A DNA stretch of 64,000 bases from NCBI RefSeq assembly GCF_900176205.1, contig NZ_LT859959.1, positions 7,119,001 through 7,183,000 of the forward strand. Reading direction: 5' to 3'. Made by a program: the position numbers and the translations under genes. Within the stretch, counting starts at the first letter, position 1. Every line of letters starts with the position of its first letter. Below, one piece after another: positions 27,347 to 36,345 of this stretch. The DNA is from Bradyrhizobium sp. ORS 285. GTDB taxonomy: Bacteria; Pseudomonadota; Alphaproteobacteria; Rhizobiales; Xanthobacteraceae. The notes beneath the pieces were generated by a model. That model saw only the letters and a list, made by a program, of their open reading frames with translations, was not told the DNA's origin and did not search any database.

Positions 27347-28534
27347 ATGACCGTTCGCGCGGGCCGGGAGTTTCTGGCCATTCCGGGACCCACCACGATG
27401 CCCGACGAGGTGCTGCAGGCGATGCACCGCCCGGCGCTCGATATCTACTCCAAGCAGATGGTCGAGCTGACCGACGGCATCATGTCCGACCTCGGCAGGC
27501 TGTTCGCGACCAAGGGCAAGACCTACATCTACATCGCCAACGGCCACGGCGCCTGGGAGGCCGTGCTCTCCAACGTACTGTCGCGCGGCGACAAGGTGCT
27601 GGTGCTCGAGAGCGGCCGCTTCGCGATCGGCTGGGGCAATGCGGCCAAGGCGATGGGCGCCGAGGTCGAGGTTCTCCGTGGTGATTGGCGCCGCGCCGTG
27701 CGCCCGGCCGAGGTCGAGGCGCGGCTGCGCGCCGACAAGGAGCACACCATCAAGGCGATCGTGGTGGCGCAGATCGACACGGCCTCGGGCGTCGTCAACG
27801 ACGTCGAGGCGATCGGCCGTGCGGTCAAGGCATCAGGTCATCCCGCGCTCTACATGGTCGACACCGTGGCCTCGCTCGGCTGCATGCCGTTCGAGATGGA
27901 CGCGTGGCACATCGACGTTGCGATGTCCGGCTCGCAGAAGGGCCTGATGACCCCGCCCGGCCTCGGCTTCGTCGCGGCGAATGCGCGTGCGCTCGAGGCG
28001 CACAAGCGCGCCAATCTGCGCACGCCGTATTGGGACTGGAGCGAGCGCGAGGGCGCCGAGCATTATCGCAAATATGGCGGCACGGCCCCCGTGCACCTGC
28101 TGTTCGCGCTGCGCCAGGCCATGGACATGCTGTTCGGCGAAGGACTGCCGCACGCCTTCCGTCGGCATCAGTTGCTCGCCGAGGCCGTGCGCCGCGCGGT
28201 GGCGAAGTGGAGCGAGGGCCAGGTGATCGGCTTCAACATCGAAGACGCCGCGGAACGCTCCAACACCGTGACCACCGTGCTGGTCGGCGAGGGCTATGAT
28301 CCCGCCGTGCTGCAGACCTATTGCAAGGAGCAGTGCGGCGTCGTGCTCGGCACCGGGATCGGCGATCTCAGCGGCAAGGCCTTCCGCATCGCCCATATGG
28401 GCCATGTCAACGCGCCGATGGTGCTGGGCACGCTCGGCGTGATCGAAATGGCGCTGGTGGCGCTGAAGATCCCGCATGGCCGCGGCGGCCTCGATGCCGC
28501 GATCCAGTGGCTCGGCGAGAGCGTGACCCCGTAA
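27347..28534 (+). CDS. class V PLP aminotransferase (serine/alanine-glyoxylate aminotransferase family)
   Basis: 395 aa from the ATG at 27347, preceded by TGAGGA. AIPGPTTMPDEVLQAMHRP at the N-terminus, the substrate/PLP region IANGHGAWEAVLSN, and the Schiff-base lysine in SGSQKGLMTPPGL are diagnostic of the serine-glyoxylate/alanine-glyoxylate aminotransferase group. It transfers an amino group to glyoxylate, with serine, alanine or aspartate as donor. The next gene starts 8 nt after its stop, so the two are an operon, although their functions (glyoxylate/amino acid metabolism and peptide hydrolysis) are not obviously linked. Confidence 0.9.
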   Translation: MTVRAGREFLAIPGPTTMPDEVLQAMHRPALDIYSKQMVELTDGIMSDLGRLFATKGKTYIYIANGHGAWEAVLSNVLSRGDKVLVLESGRFAIGWGNAAKAMGAEVEVLRGDWRRAVRPAEVEARLRADKEHTIKAIVVAQIDTASGVVNDVEAIGRAVKASGHPALYMVDTVASLGCMPFEMDAWHIDVAMSGSQKGLMTPPGLGFVAANARALEAHKRANLRTPYWDWSEREGAEHYRKYGGTAPVHLLFALRQAMDMLFGEGLPHAFRRHQLLAEAVRRAVAKWSEGQVIGFNIEDAAERSNTVTTVLVGEGYDPAVLQTYCKEQCGVVLGTGIGDLSGKAFRIAHMGHVNAPMVLGTLGVIEMALVALKIPHGRGGLDAAIQWLGESVTP

Positions 28535-28542
28535 AGGACCAC

Positions 28543-30642
28543 ATGACCGACAGCAGCACCCAGGCGCCGGTGGCGCCACGCCGTCCGTATTCATTCACCC
28601 GCCACGGCATCACCGTGAGTGACGAGTATGCCTGGCTGAAGGATGCGCGCTGGCAGGAGGTGCTGCACGATCCCACGCTGCTCGATGCGGACATCCGCGC
28701 CTATCTGGAGGCCGAGAACGGCTATGCCGAGGCCGTGCTCGGCCACACGGCGCCGCTGCAGAAGACGATCGTCGCGGAGATGCGCGGCCGCATCAAGGAG
28801 GATGACTCCTCGGTGCCGTCGCCGGACGGTCCCTACGCCTATTTCCGCAAGTACCGCGAGGGCGGCCAGCACGAGCTGTTCTGCCGCACGCCGCGCCATG
28901 GCGGCGCGGAGACGATCGGGCTCGACGGCGACGCTCTCGCGCGGGGCCATGAGTATTTCAAGTTCGGCGGCAGCCGGCATTCGCATGACCACAAGCTCGT
29001 GGCGTGGAGCGCGGACACCAAGGGCTCGGAATATTTCACCATCCGCGTGCGCGACTGGGACGGCGGCGATGATCTCGCCGACATCGTCGAGGAGACCGAC
29101 GGCGGCGTCGTGTGGTCGCGCGACTGCAAGAGCTTCTTCTACGTCAAGCTCGACGACAACCACCGCCCGATGCAGGTGTGGCGGCACAAGCTCGGCACCA
29201 AGCAGGCCGACGACGTGCTGGTGTATGAGGAAAAGGACACCGGCTGGTTCACGCATGTGCACGAGTCGACCTCGGGCCGGTTCTGCGTCATCGCCGGCGG
29301 CGACCATGAAACGTCAGAGCAGCGGCTGATCGACCTCGACGCGCCCGAAGCGCCGCCTCGCCTGGTCGCGGCGCGCGAGAACGGCGTGCAATATTCGATC
29401 GCCGATCGCGGCGACGAGCTGTTCATTCTCACCAATGCGGACGGCGCGATCGACTTCAAGATCGTCACCGCGCCGCTCGCATCGCCCGAGCGCGCCAATT
29501 GGCGTGATCTCATTCCGCATCGCGCCGGCATCTACGTGCTCGACCACGATCTCTATGCAGGCCATCTGGTGCGGCTGGAGCGCGCCAATGCGCTGCCGTC
29601 GATCGTGATCCGCGATCTCAAATCCGGCGAGGAGCACGCGATCGCTTTCGCCGAGGGCGCCTATTCGCTGGATGCGATGGGCTCCTACGAGTTCGACACG
29701 ACGAACCTGCGCTTCGCCTATTCGTCGATGACGACGCCGTCGGAGGTCTGGGATTACGACATGGTGACGCGCGCAAAGACCTTGCGCAAGCGGCAGGAGA
29801 TTCCGTCCGGGCACAATCCGGCCGACTACGTCACCACGCGCATCATGGCCAAGGCGGAGGATGGAGCCGAGGTGCCGGTGTCGCTGCTGCATCGGCGCGA
29901 CTTCAAGGTCGACGGCTCGGCGCCGCTGCTGCTGTACGGCTACGGCTCCTACGGCCACGCGATGCCGGCCTCGTTCTCGGCCAACCGGCTGTCGCTGGTC
30001 GACCGCGGCTTCGTCTATGCCATCGCGCACATCCGCGGCGGCACCGACAAGGGCTGGGGCTGGTACCTCGACGGCAAGCGCGAGAAGAAGACCAACAGTT
30101 TTGACGATTTCGCAGCCTGTGCGCGCGCCCTGATCGCCGCGAACTACACCAGCGCGAAGCGCATCGTCGGCCATGGCGGCAGCGCCGGCGGCATGCTGAT
30201 GGGCGCGGTCGCCAACCGTTCCGGCGAATTGTTCGCCGGCATCGTCGCCGAGGTGCCGTTCGTCGACGTGCTCAACACGATGCTCGACGACACCCTGCCG
30301 CTGACGCCGCCGGAATGGCCCGAATGGGGCAACCCGATCGAGAGCGAGAAGGATTTCCGCACCATCCTGTCCTACTCGCCCTACGACAACGTCGCCGCCA
30401 AGGACTATCCCGCCATCCTCGCGATGGCCGGGTTGACCGACCCGCGCGTCACCTATTGGGAGCCGGCAAAATGGATCGCGCGTCTCCGCGCGACGATGAC
30501 CGGGGGCGGCCCGGTGGTGCTGCGCACCAACATGGGTGCCGGCCACGGCGGCGCCTCCGGCCGCTTCAACCGGTTGGATGAGATCGCCATCGTCTATGCG
30601 TTCGCGCTGTGGGCGGTGGGGCTGGCGGATCGGACGGCGTGA
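28543..30642 (+). CDS. ptrB: oligopeptidase B (S9A serine peptidase)
   Basis: 699 aa from the ATG at 28543 (AAGGA 8 nt upstream). An N-terminal beta-propeller (about 70-400) is followed by an alpha/beta-hydrolase domain. The catalytic serine lies in GHGGSAGGMLMG, the aspartate in GLTDPRVTYWEPAKW and the histidine in NMGAGHGGASGRF. This is the S9A order, and the proline/Arg-Lys-specific oligopeptidase B signature YEKKVEE-like loop region is in place. It cleaves short peptides, typically after basic residues, in the cytoplasm. It is translationally close to the aminotransferase. Confidence 0.92.
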   Translation: MTDSSTQAPVAPRRPYSFTRHGITVSDEYAWLKDARWQEVLHDPTLLDADIRAYLEAENGYAEAVLGHTAPLQKTIVAEMRGRIKEDDSSVPSPDGPYAYFRKYREGGQHELFCRTPRHGGAETIGLDGDALARGHEYFKFGGSRHSHDHKLVAWSADTKGSEYFTIRVRDWDGGDDLADIVEETDGGVVWSRDCKSFFYVKLDDNHRPMQVWRHKLGTKQADDVLVYEEKDTGWFTHVHESTSGRFCVIAGGDHETSEQRLIDLDAPEAPPRLVAARENGVQYSIADRGDELFILTNADGAIDFKIVTAPLASPERANWRDLIPHRAGIYVLDHDLYAGHLVRLERANALPSIVIRDLKSGEEHAIAFAEGAYSLDAMGSYEFDTTNLRFAYSSMTTPSEVWDYDMVTRAKTLRKRQEIPSGHNPADYVTTRIMAKAEDGAEVPVSLLHRRDFKVDGSAPLLLYGYGSYGHAMPASFSANRLSLVDRGFVYAIAHIRGGTDKGWGWYLDGKREKKTNSFDDFAACARALIAANYTSAKRIVGHGGSAGGMLMGAVANRSGELFAGIVAEVPFVDVLNTMLDDTLPLTPPEWPEWGNPIESEKDFRTILSYSPYDNVAAKDYPAILAMAGLTDPRVTYWEPAKWIARLRATMTGGGPVVLRTNMGAGHGGASGRFNRLDEIAIVYAFALWAVGLADRTA

Positions 30643-30690
30643 GCGGCGGCCGCAGTGAGATGTGTGCCGGGATCGCGCCTCGCCACCGGT

Positions 30691-30812
30691 GTCGTCCCGG
30701 CCTTGAGCCGGGACCCATAATCACCGCCGGTGATTGTTGAGCACGCTGGAGCTACGTCCTTCGTCATCACGCCGCCCTGTGGTTATGGGTCCCGGCTCAA
30801 GGCCGGGACGAC
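30691..30812. repeat. 122-bp element with perfect 30-bp inverted ends (family F)
   Basis: The left arm (30691-30720) begins GTCGTCCCGGCC and ends GGACCCATAA. The right arm (30783-30812) is its exact reverse complement. The interior is 62 bp and non-coding. One further arm is found at 19367-19396. Confidence 0.85.
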
Positions 30813-30874
30813 AGCGGAGGGTGTCGCCGCTCTCGCCTTACCAACGGGCGGGACGACAACGGAGTGCGTGACCG

Positions 30875-31594
30875 CTACCTGTTGTTCTTCGCCCGCCATG
30901 CCGCGAAATCGGCCGGTGTTTGCGGGTCGGTCGCGGGATAGAGGCCGAGGATGGAGCGGCCTTGCGCGACCTGCTCGGCGACGAAATCCTCGAACGCGGT
31001 CATCTCGAACGTCTCGTCCGCGATCTCGTCGGCGATGCCGGCGGGGATGACGATGACGCCGTCGGAATCGCCGAGGATGACGTCGCCGGGAAACACCGGG
31101 GCATCGCCGCAGGCGATCGGGCCGTTGATCTCGATGGCATGATGCAAGGTGAGATTGGTCGGCGCGCTCGGGCGCTGGTGGAAGGCGGGGATGCCGAGCT
31201 TGGCGATATCGGCCGCGTCGCGAAAGCCGCCGTCGGTGACGACGCCGGCCACGCCGCGCTGCTGCAGGCGGCTGACCAGGATCGCGCCCGCGGACGCGGC
31301 GCGGGCATCCTTGCGACTGTCCATCACCAGCACCGCGCCGGGCGGGCAGTCTTCCACGGCCTTGCGCTGCGGATGGCCGCGGTCGCGGAAGACCTCGATG
31401 GTGTTGAGATCCTCGCGCGCCGGAATGTAGCGCAGAGTGAAGGCCTCTCCGACCATCGTCGGCTGCTCTGGACTGAGCGGATGGACGTTCTGGATGCACT
31501 GGATGCGCAGGCCGCGCTTGAACAGCGCGGTGGCGACGGTGGCGGTTGAGACGGTCTTGAGCTTGTTGCGGGTGGCAGTGCTGAGTTTGGTCAT
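30875..31594 (-). CDS. RraA-family aldolase-like protein
   Basis: 239 aa from the ATG at 31594; the longer frame runs back through an intergenic repeat. It has the RraA fold with the metal- and substrate-binding loop GVVTDGGFRDAADI (Arg-Asp) and the GDVILGDSDGVIVIP strand pair typical of the HMG/CHA-aldolase branch. These enzymes cleave or decarboxylate 2-oxo-4-hydroxy acids with a divalent metal, so the 'RNase E inhibitor' label often given to this family is unlikely here. It is the last gene of the dehydratase-transporter operon, but a repeat separates it from the dehydratase. Confidence 0.82.
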   Translation of the reverse strand: MTKLSTATRNKLKTVSTATVATALFKRGLRIQCIQNVHPLSPEQPTMVGEAFTLRYIPAREDLNTIEVFRDRGHPQRKAVEDCPPGAVLVMDSRKDARAASAGAILVSRLQQRGVAGVVTDGGFRDAADIAKLGIPAFHQRPSAPTNLTLHHAIEINGPIACGDAPVFPGDVILGDSDGVIVIPAGIADEIADETFEMTAFEDFVAEQVAQGRSILGLYPATDPQTPADFAAWRAKNNR

Positions 31595-31612
31595 GTCTAG
31601 GGCTTGCTCGCT

Positions 31613-31777
31613 GCGCTCCCCTCCCCCTTGTGGGGAGGGCAACCGGCCGCGTACGCGGCCGGCTCTGTTAAGAGACGCCGAAGCAAAGCTTCGGCTATGG
31701 GGTGGGGGATCCACATCGGCAGTGTCGCTTGGGGTACCCCTCTCCCCAGCCCTCCCCCACAAGGGGGGAGGGAGCGC
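31613..31777. repeat. inverted repeat between dehydratase and aldolase genes
   Basis: The arms GCGCTCCCCTCCCCCTTGTG... and ...CAAGGGGGGAGGGAGCGC are near-perfect complements of about 28 bp around a spacer with CGAAGCAAAGCTTCGG. It lies in the 224-bp gap inside the operon and could form a processing or termination hairpin. Confidence 0.75.
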
Positions 31778-31818
31778 ACCACGGTTGAGGTGAGAGTTCT
31801 GCCTCTCGCGGCCATGAA

Positions 31819-33555
31819 CTAATAGATTGCCGGCTCCTTCACGGGCGCGCCGAAGCTCGTCTCAAGGAAGTCGAAGTCGCAGCCGTCATTGGCCTGCTTG
31901 ATGTGGCGGGCGAACATCCAGCCGTAGCCGCGCTCGAAGCGCGGCGGCGGCGGCGTCCAGGCGGCGCGACGGCGGGCCAGCTCGTCCGTGGGCACGTCGA
32001 GATTGATGGTGCGCGCGGCAACGTCGAGCGTGATCAGGTCGCCATTGCGCACCAGCGCCAGCGGACCGCCGATATAGGACTCGGGCGAGACGTGCAGGAT
32101 GCAGGCGCCGTAGCTGGTGCCGCTCATACGCGCGTCGGACAACCGAACCATGTCGCGGACGCCCTGTTTCACCAGCTTGGTGGGGATCGGCAGCATGCCC
32201 CATTCCGGCATGCCCGGGCCGCCCTGCGGCCCGGCATTGCGCAGGATCAGCACGTGGTCGGCCGTGACGTCGAGATCGGGATCGTCGACCGCCTTCTTCA
32301 TCGAGGGATAGTCGTCGAACACCAGCGCCGGTCCGGTGTGCTTCAGGAAGCGCGGTTCGCAGGCCGAGGGCTTGATGACGCAGCCGTCGGGAGCGAGATT
32401 GCCCTTGAGCACGGCGAGCGCGCCTTCGCGATAGATCGGGTTCGACTGCGGGCGGATAACGTCGTCATTGTAGACGCCAGCGCCCTTGATGTTGTCGCCG
32501 AGCGTCCGGCCGTTGACGGTGACGCAGTCGAGATGGAGATGCTCCGTCATCCGGCTCATCAGGCCCGGAAGCCCGCCGGCGTAATAGAAGTCCTCCATCA
32601 GATAGGTGTCGCCGCTCGGCCGGACATTGGCGAGCACCGGCACCTTGCGGCTGGCCGTTTCGAAATCGTCGAGGCCGATATCGGCGCCGGCACGGCGCGC
32701 CTGCGCAATCACATGGATGATGGCATTGGTCGAACAGCCCATCGCCATCGCGACCGCGATCGCGTTCTCGAAGGCTTGGCGCGTCTGGATCTTCGACGGC
32801 GTCAGATCCTCCCACACCATGTCGACGATGCGGCGGCCGCATTCCGAGCTCATGCGGATGTGCTCGGCATCAGCCGCGGGAATCGACGACGCGCCAGGCA
32901 GGGTCATGCCGATCGCTTCAGCGATCGCGGTCATGGTCGACGCCGTGCCCATGGTCATGCAGGTGCCGTGGCTGCGGGCGATGCCGGCCTCCATCGCATT
33001 CCAATCGCTGTCCGACAATTTGCCGGCGCGGCGCTCGTCCCAGTACTTCCAGGCGTCGGAGCCGGAGCCGAGCGTCTTGCCCTTCCAATTGCCGCGCAGC
33101 ATCGGCCCGGCCGGCAGATAGATCGCCGGCAGGTTCATGCTGGTGGCGCCGAGCAGCAGCGCTGGCGTGGTCTTGTCACAGCCACCCATCAGCACGACGC
33201 CGTCCACGGGATGGCTGCGCAGCAGTTCCTCGACGTCCATCGCCAGCATGTTGCGATAGAGCATCGTGGTCGGCTTCAGCAGCGACTCCGACAGCGACAG
33301 CGCCGGCAGCTCGATCGGGAAGCCGCCGGCCATCAGCACGCCGCGCTTCACGTCATCGACGCGCTGCTTGAAATGCATGTGGCAGGGCTGCGCATCGGAC
33401 CAAGTGTTGACGATGGCAATGACCGGGCGGCCCTTCCACTCCTCCTGGGCATAGCCCATCTGCATCACGCGCGAGCGATGGCCGAACGAGCGGAGATCGT
33501 CGGGCGCGAACCAGCGCGCGCTGCGGAGCTGATCGGGGGTCTTCTTGTGGCTCAT
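31819..33555 (-). CDS. IlvD/Edd family dehydratase, L-arabinonate-dehydratase-like
   Basis: 578 aa, the standard size for the sugar-acid dehydratase branch. The Fe-S cluster cysteines are in DAQPCHMH, MGGCDKTTPAL and SHGTCMTMGTAS. The N-terminus (RSARWFAPDDLRSFGHRSR) resembles rhizobial L-arabinonate dehydratase. It dehydrates an aldonic acid to a 2-keto-3-deoxy acid. The ATG overlaps the stop of the permease gene by 4 nt (ATGA), so it is co-translated with the transporter. The actual sugar acid is not certain: the neighbouring importer is of the sulfonate/taurine type rather than a sugar-type ABC. Confidence 0.88.
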   Translation of the reverse strand: MSHKKTPDQLRSARWFAPDDLRSFGHRSRVMQMGYAQEEWKGRPVIAIVNTWSDAQPCHMHFKQRVDDVKRGVLMAGGFPIELPALSLSESLLKPTTMLYRNMLAMDVEELLRSHPVDGVVLMGGCDKTTPALLLGATSMNLPAIYLPAGPMLRGNWKGKTLGSGSDAWKYWDERRAGKLSDSDWNAMEAGIARSHGTCMTMGTASTMTAIAEAIGMTLPGASSIPAADAEHIRMSSECGRRIVDMVWEDLTPSKIQTRQAFENAIAVAMAMGCSTNAIIHVIAQARRAGADIGLDDFETASRKVPVLANVRPSGDTYLMEDFYYAGGLPGLMSRMTEHLHLDCVTVNGRTLGDNIKGAGVYNDDVIRPQSNPIYREGALAVLKGNLAPDGCVIKPSACEPRFLKHTGPALVFDDYPSMKKAVDDPDLDVTADHVLILRNAGPQGGPGMPEWGMLPIPTKLVKQGVRDMVRLSDARMSGTSYGACILHVSPESYIGGPLALVRNGDLITLDVAARTINLDVPTDELARRRAAWTPPPPRFERGYGWMFARHIKQANDGCDFDFLETSFGAPVKEPAIY

Positions 33556-34412
33556 GATTGCGTTCCCCAGGTCAGCACGGTCCGGCGCTCGATGGTGCGG
33601 AAGATCAGGTTCTCGACCACGAGGCCGATCAGGATGACGGTCAGAAGGCCGGCGAACACAGCGGGAATTTCGAGCAGGTTACGGTTCTCGAAGATGAACC
33701 AGCCGAGACCGCCCTGCCCAGAGGACACGCCGAACACCAGCTCGGCCGCGATCAGCGTGCGCCAGGCGAAGGCCCAGCCGATCTTGAGGCCGGTGAGGAT
33801 GGCGCCGAACGCTGCGGGAATCAGGATGCGGATCACGTAGGAGAAGCCGGTGAGCCCGTAGTTGCGGCCGACCATGCGCAGCGTGTTCGACACGCTCTTG
33901 AAGCCCGAGTGGGTGTTGAGCGCGACCGGCCACAACACCGAGTGGATCAGCACGAAGACGAGACTGCCGCTGCCGAGCCCGAACCAGATCAGCGCCAGCG
34001 GCAGCAGCGCGATCGCCGGCAGCGGGTTGAACATCGCGGTGACGGTCTCGAGGAAATCGGTGCCGATGCGGGTGGAGATCGCGAGCACGGTCAGGATGGC
34101 GGCGAGGGTGATGCCCGCGGCATAGCCCATGAACAGCACCTTCAGCGAGGTCCAGGCGCGCATCGGAATGGTGCCGTCGCGCACCTTCTCCCAGAGCGCT
34201 GCGATGGTGTCGGAGAAGGTCGGGAAGAGCAGGGGATTGTCGAGATAGCTGCCATAGGCCTGCCAGATCGCCGCGAGCACGACGATGATCAGGCTCTTGC
34301 GAACGAAGCCATCGTTCCACAGCAGCTCGAGCACACTCAGTTTGCGCTCGACATCGGCAGGCCCCGCGCTTGCCGCCGACGTATCGCGCAGGATGATCTT
34401 GGCGTCAGCCAT
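33552..34412 (-). CDS. ABC transporter permease (SsuC/TauC family)
   Basis: 286 aa with six predicted TM helices and the EAA-like coupling loop around LGVSSGQGGLGWFIFENRN of the nitrate/sulfonate/taurine permease family. The periplasmic-side and cytoplasmic segments match BPD_transp_1. It follows the ATPase gene by 12 nt and overlaps the dehydratase start. It should form the membrane channel for the binding protein encoded two genes upstream. Confidence 0.9.
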   Translation of the reverse strand: MADAKIILRDTSAASAGPADVERKLSVLELLWNDGFVRKSLIIVVLAAIWQAYGSYLDNPLLFPTFSDTIAALWEKVRDGTIPMRAWTSLKVLFMGYAAGITLAAILTVLAISTRIGTDFLETVTAMFNPLPAIALLPLALIWFGLGSGSLVFVLIHSVLWPVALNTHSGFKSVSNTLRMVGRNYGLTGFSYVIRILIPAAFGAILTGLKIGWAFAWRTLIAAELVFGVSSGQGGLGWFIFENRNLLEIPAVFAGLLTVILIGLVVENLIFRTIERRTVLTWGTQS

Positions 34413-34424
34413 GTCCGGGCCTCC

Positions 34425-35189
34425 TCAATGCGCCGTTGCAGGTTCGGAGAACAAGAGATCATGGATCTGCTTCTCCAGCCGCGCCGCGCTGCCGTCCTCG
34501 GCCGAGACCTTGTCGACGTCGATCACCTCGGCCTTGACGCGACCGGGATGCGGCGACAGCAAGAGGATGCGGTTGCCGATCTTGATGGCCTCCGCGATCG
34601 AGTGCGTCACGAACAGCACCGTGAACTTGGTCTCATTCCAGAGCTGCAGCAGCTCGTCCTGGCAGGTCCGCCGCGTCAGCGCGTCGAGTGCGGCGAACGG
34701 CTCGTCCATCAGCAGGATGTCGGGCTCCATCGCCATGCCCCGGGCGATCGCGACGCGCTGCTTCATGCCGCCCGACAATGTGTGCGGATAGGCATCGACG
34801 ACGCGCGTCAGCCCGACCTTCTCGATATAGGCGCGCGCCCTGCTCTCCGCCTCCTTGCGCGGCATGCGCCGTGCCGTCAGCAGCGGGAACATGACGTTGG
34901 CGAGCACGGTCTTCCATGGCAGCAGCTGGTCGAACTCCTGGAAGATCATCATGCGATCGGCGCCGGGCCCGATGATTTCGCGGCCGTTGATGCGCATCCG
35001 GCCTTCGCTCGGCTTGATGTAGCCGCCGACGGCCTTGAGCAGGGTCGACTTGCCGCAGCCCGACGGGCCGAGCAGCACGAAGCGGTCGGAGCGGTCGACG
35101 GAGAAGCCGACCCGCTCGGTCGCGGTGATGACCGCGCTGGGGGTCTTGTAGCGCAGCGTCACGCCATCGACATCGAGAAGCGCGGACAT
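34425..35189 (-). CDS. ABC transporter ATP-binding protein (SsuB/TauB family)
   Basis: 254 aa with Walker A LLGPSGCGKST, Q-loop MIFQEFDQLLPWKT, signature LSGGMKQR, Walker B ILLMDEPFAAL and the switch His in VTHSIAEA, all intact. Its start overlaps the stop of the binding-protein gene (TGATG). It energises import through the adjacent permease. Confidence 0.93.
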   Translation of the reverse strand: MSALLDVDGVTLRYKTPSAVITATERVGFSVDRSDRFVLLGPSGCGKSTLLKAVGGYIKPSEGRMRINGREIIGPGADRMMIFQEFDQLLPWKTVLANVMFPLLTARRMPRKEAESRARAYIEKVGLTRVVDAYPHTLSGGMKQRVAIARGMAMEPDILLMDEPFAALDALTRRTCQDELLQLWNETKFTVLFVTHSIAEAIKIGNRILLLSPHPGRVKAEVIDVDKVSAEDGSAARLEKQIHDLLFSEPATAH

Positions 35190-36220
35190 CAGTTGCCCTT
35201 CAGATCATGCGCGACCGGAAGATAATAGTCGGTCCACGCCTTCGGCTGGGTCTTGATGGTGCCGATCTTGGCGAGATGCGCGGCGAACTTCATCGTGCCC
35301 TGCGGCTCGAGATTCCACTCCATCATGCCGGGCTCCTTGAGCCAGGCCAGCAGATCCTCGACCGAGGTCTTGTCGCCGGTGATCTCCTTGTAGATCTCGA
35401 CCGCCGTCTTGGTGTCGCTGCGGATCAGGTCCTGCGCCTCCTTGGTAGCGTCGCGCACGGCCTGGATGATCTTCGGATTGGCGTCGGCGAACTTCGTCGT
35501 GGTGAAGAACTGCGCCTGGCTGAGCGGCCCGCCCATCACGTCCGGCGAGTTCAGCACGACATGCGCGCCCGGCACGTTCTTCATTTCCAGGAACGTGTAA
35601 GGCGGGATCGAGAAGTGGTTGTGGACCTCGTGCTGCGGATTGGTCAGCGCGGTGTAGGCGTCGGGATGGCCGAGTTGCACCGTGTTGGCGTCGAGCTTGT
35701 TCCACTGGTCGGCGCCGAACGCCTCGGCGGCGGCGATCTGCAGCACGATGGCCTGGGTCGAGACCTTGACCGTCGGCACCGCGATTTTGTCGGTCGGACC
35801 GAAATCCTTGATCGACTTGATGTTGGGATCGCGGCTGATCAAGGTCATCGGCTGCGCCGAGGTGGCGACGATGCCCTTCACGCCCCCGCGGGTGCGGTCC
35901 CACAGCAGCAGCAGATTGCCGGTGCCGGTGTTGAGGATATCGACGCTGCCCGACAGCAGCGCATCGGTCTGCGCGCCTCCTCCGGAAAAGGTCAGCCATT
36001 TGGTGGTGACGCCGGGCAGCCCAAGTGCGGCGGCATGCTTCTCGATCAGCTTGTTCTTCTCGATGATGTGGCTCGGCATGTAGAAGATGCCGGGCTGGCG
36101 TGACAGCGACACCTCGGTCTTCTGCTGCGCATCTGCCCGACCATTCCAGATGGCCGCAACGAGCAGCGTCGCCAGCAGACCGGCGGCCCGTGGGACCGAG
36201 CGCCCGAGTTTCTCCAACAT
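35189..36220 (-). CDS. ABC transporter substrate-binding protein (NMT1/SsuA-like)
   Basis: 343 aa with a signal peptide ending near GRADAQQ. The mature part has the SsuA/NMT1 periplasmic-binding-protein features: QPGIFYMPSHIIEKNKL, a glycine-rich FSGGGAQTDALLSGSVDI loop and IAVPTVKVSTQA. Family members bind sulfonates, thiamine precursors, phthalate or other organic acids. It is the first gene of the operon, and the likely promoter lies in the 125-bp region shared with gntR. Confidence 0.88.
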   Translation of the reverse strand: MLEKLGRSVPRAAGLLATLLVAAIWNGRADAQQKTEVSLSRQPGIFYMPSHIIEKNKLIEKHAAALGLPGVTTKWLTFSGGGAQTDALLSGSVDILNTGTGNLLLLWDRTRGGVKGIVATSAQPMTLISRDPNIKSIKDFGPTDKIAVPTVKVSTQAIVLQIAAAEAFGADQWNKLDANTVQLGHPDAYTALTNPQHEVHNHFSIPPYTFLEMKNVPGAHVVLNSPDVMGGPLSQAQFFTTTKFADANPKIIQAVRDATKEAQDLIRSDTKTAVEIYKEITGDKTSVEDLLAWLKEPGMMEWNLEPQGTMKFAAHLAKIGTIKTQPKAWTDYYLPVAHDLKGN

Positions 36221-36268
36221 GCGACATCCCTCCTTCGCGCGCCGGCTCCTTCTTGACGGCCGGTCTAC

Positions 36269-36294
36269 AGATGCACTAATGCATTAGTGCATCT
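36269..36294. promoter_or_regulatory. 26-bp perfect palindrome, predicted GntR operator
   Basis: AGATGCACTAATG and its exact reverse complement, with no spacer, lie midway between the divergent importer operon (49 nt upstream) and gntR (52 nt upstream). The dyad contains two overlapping TGCA-N-based half sites. Length and position suit a FadR-type GntR dimer or two dimers controlling both directions. Confidence 0.8.
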
Positions 36295-36345
36295 CTGACA
36301 AGCGCTGTTCGTCGCCTGCGACATTCCAGCCGGACGTCCGCCCTC

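Noticed and set aside
31903..33840. 645-aa open frame antisense to the dehydratase
   Set aside because: Shadow of the IlvD/Edd gene and permease.
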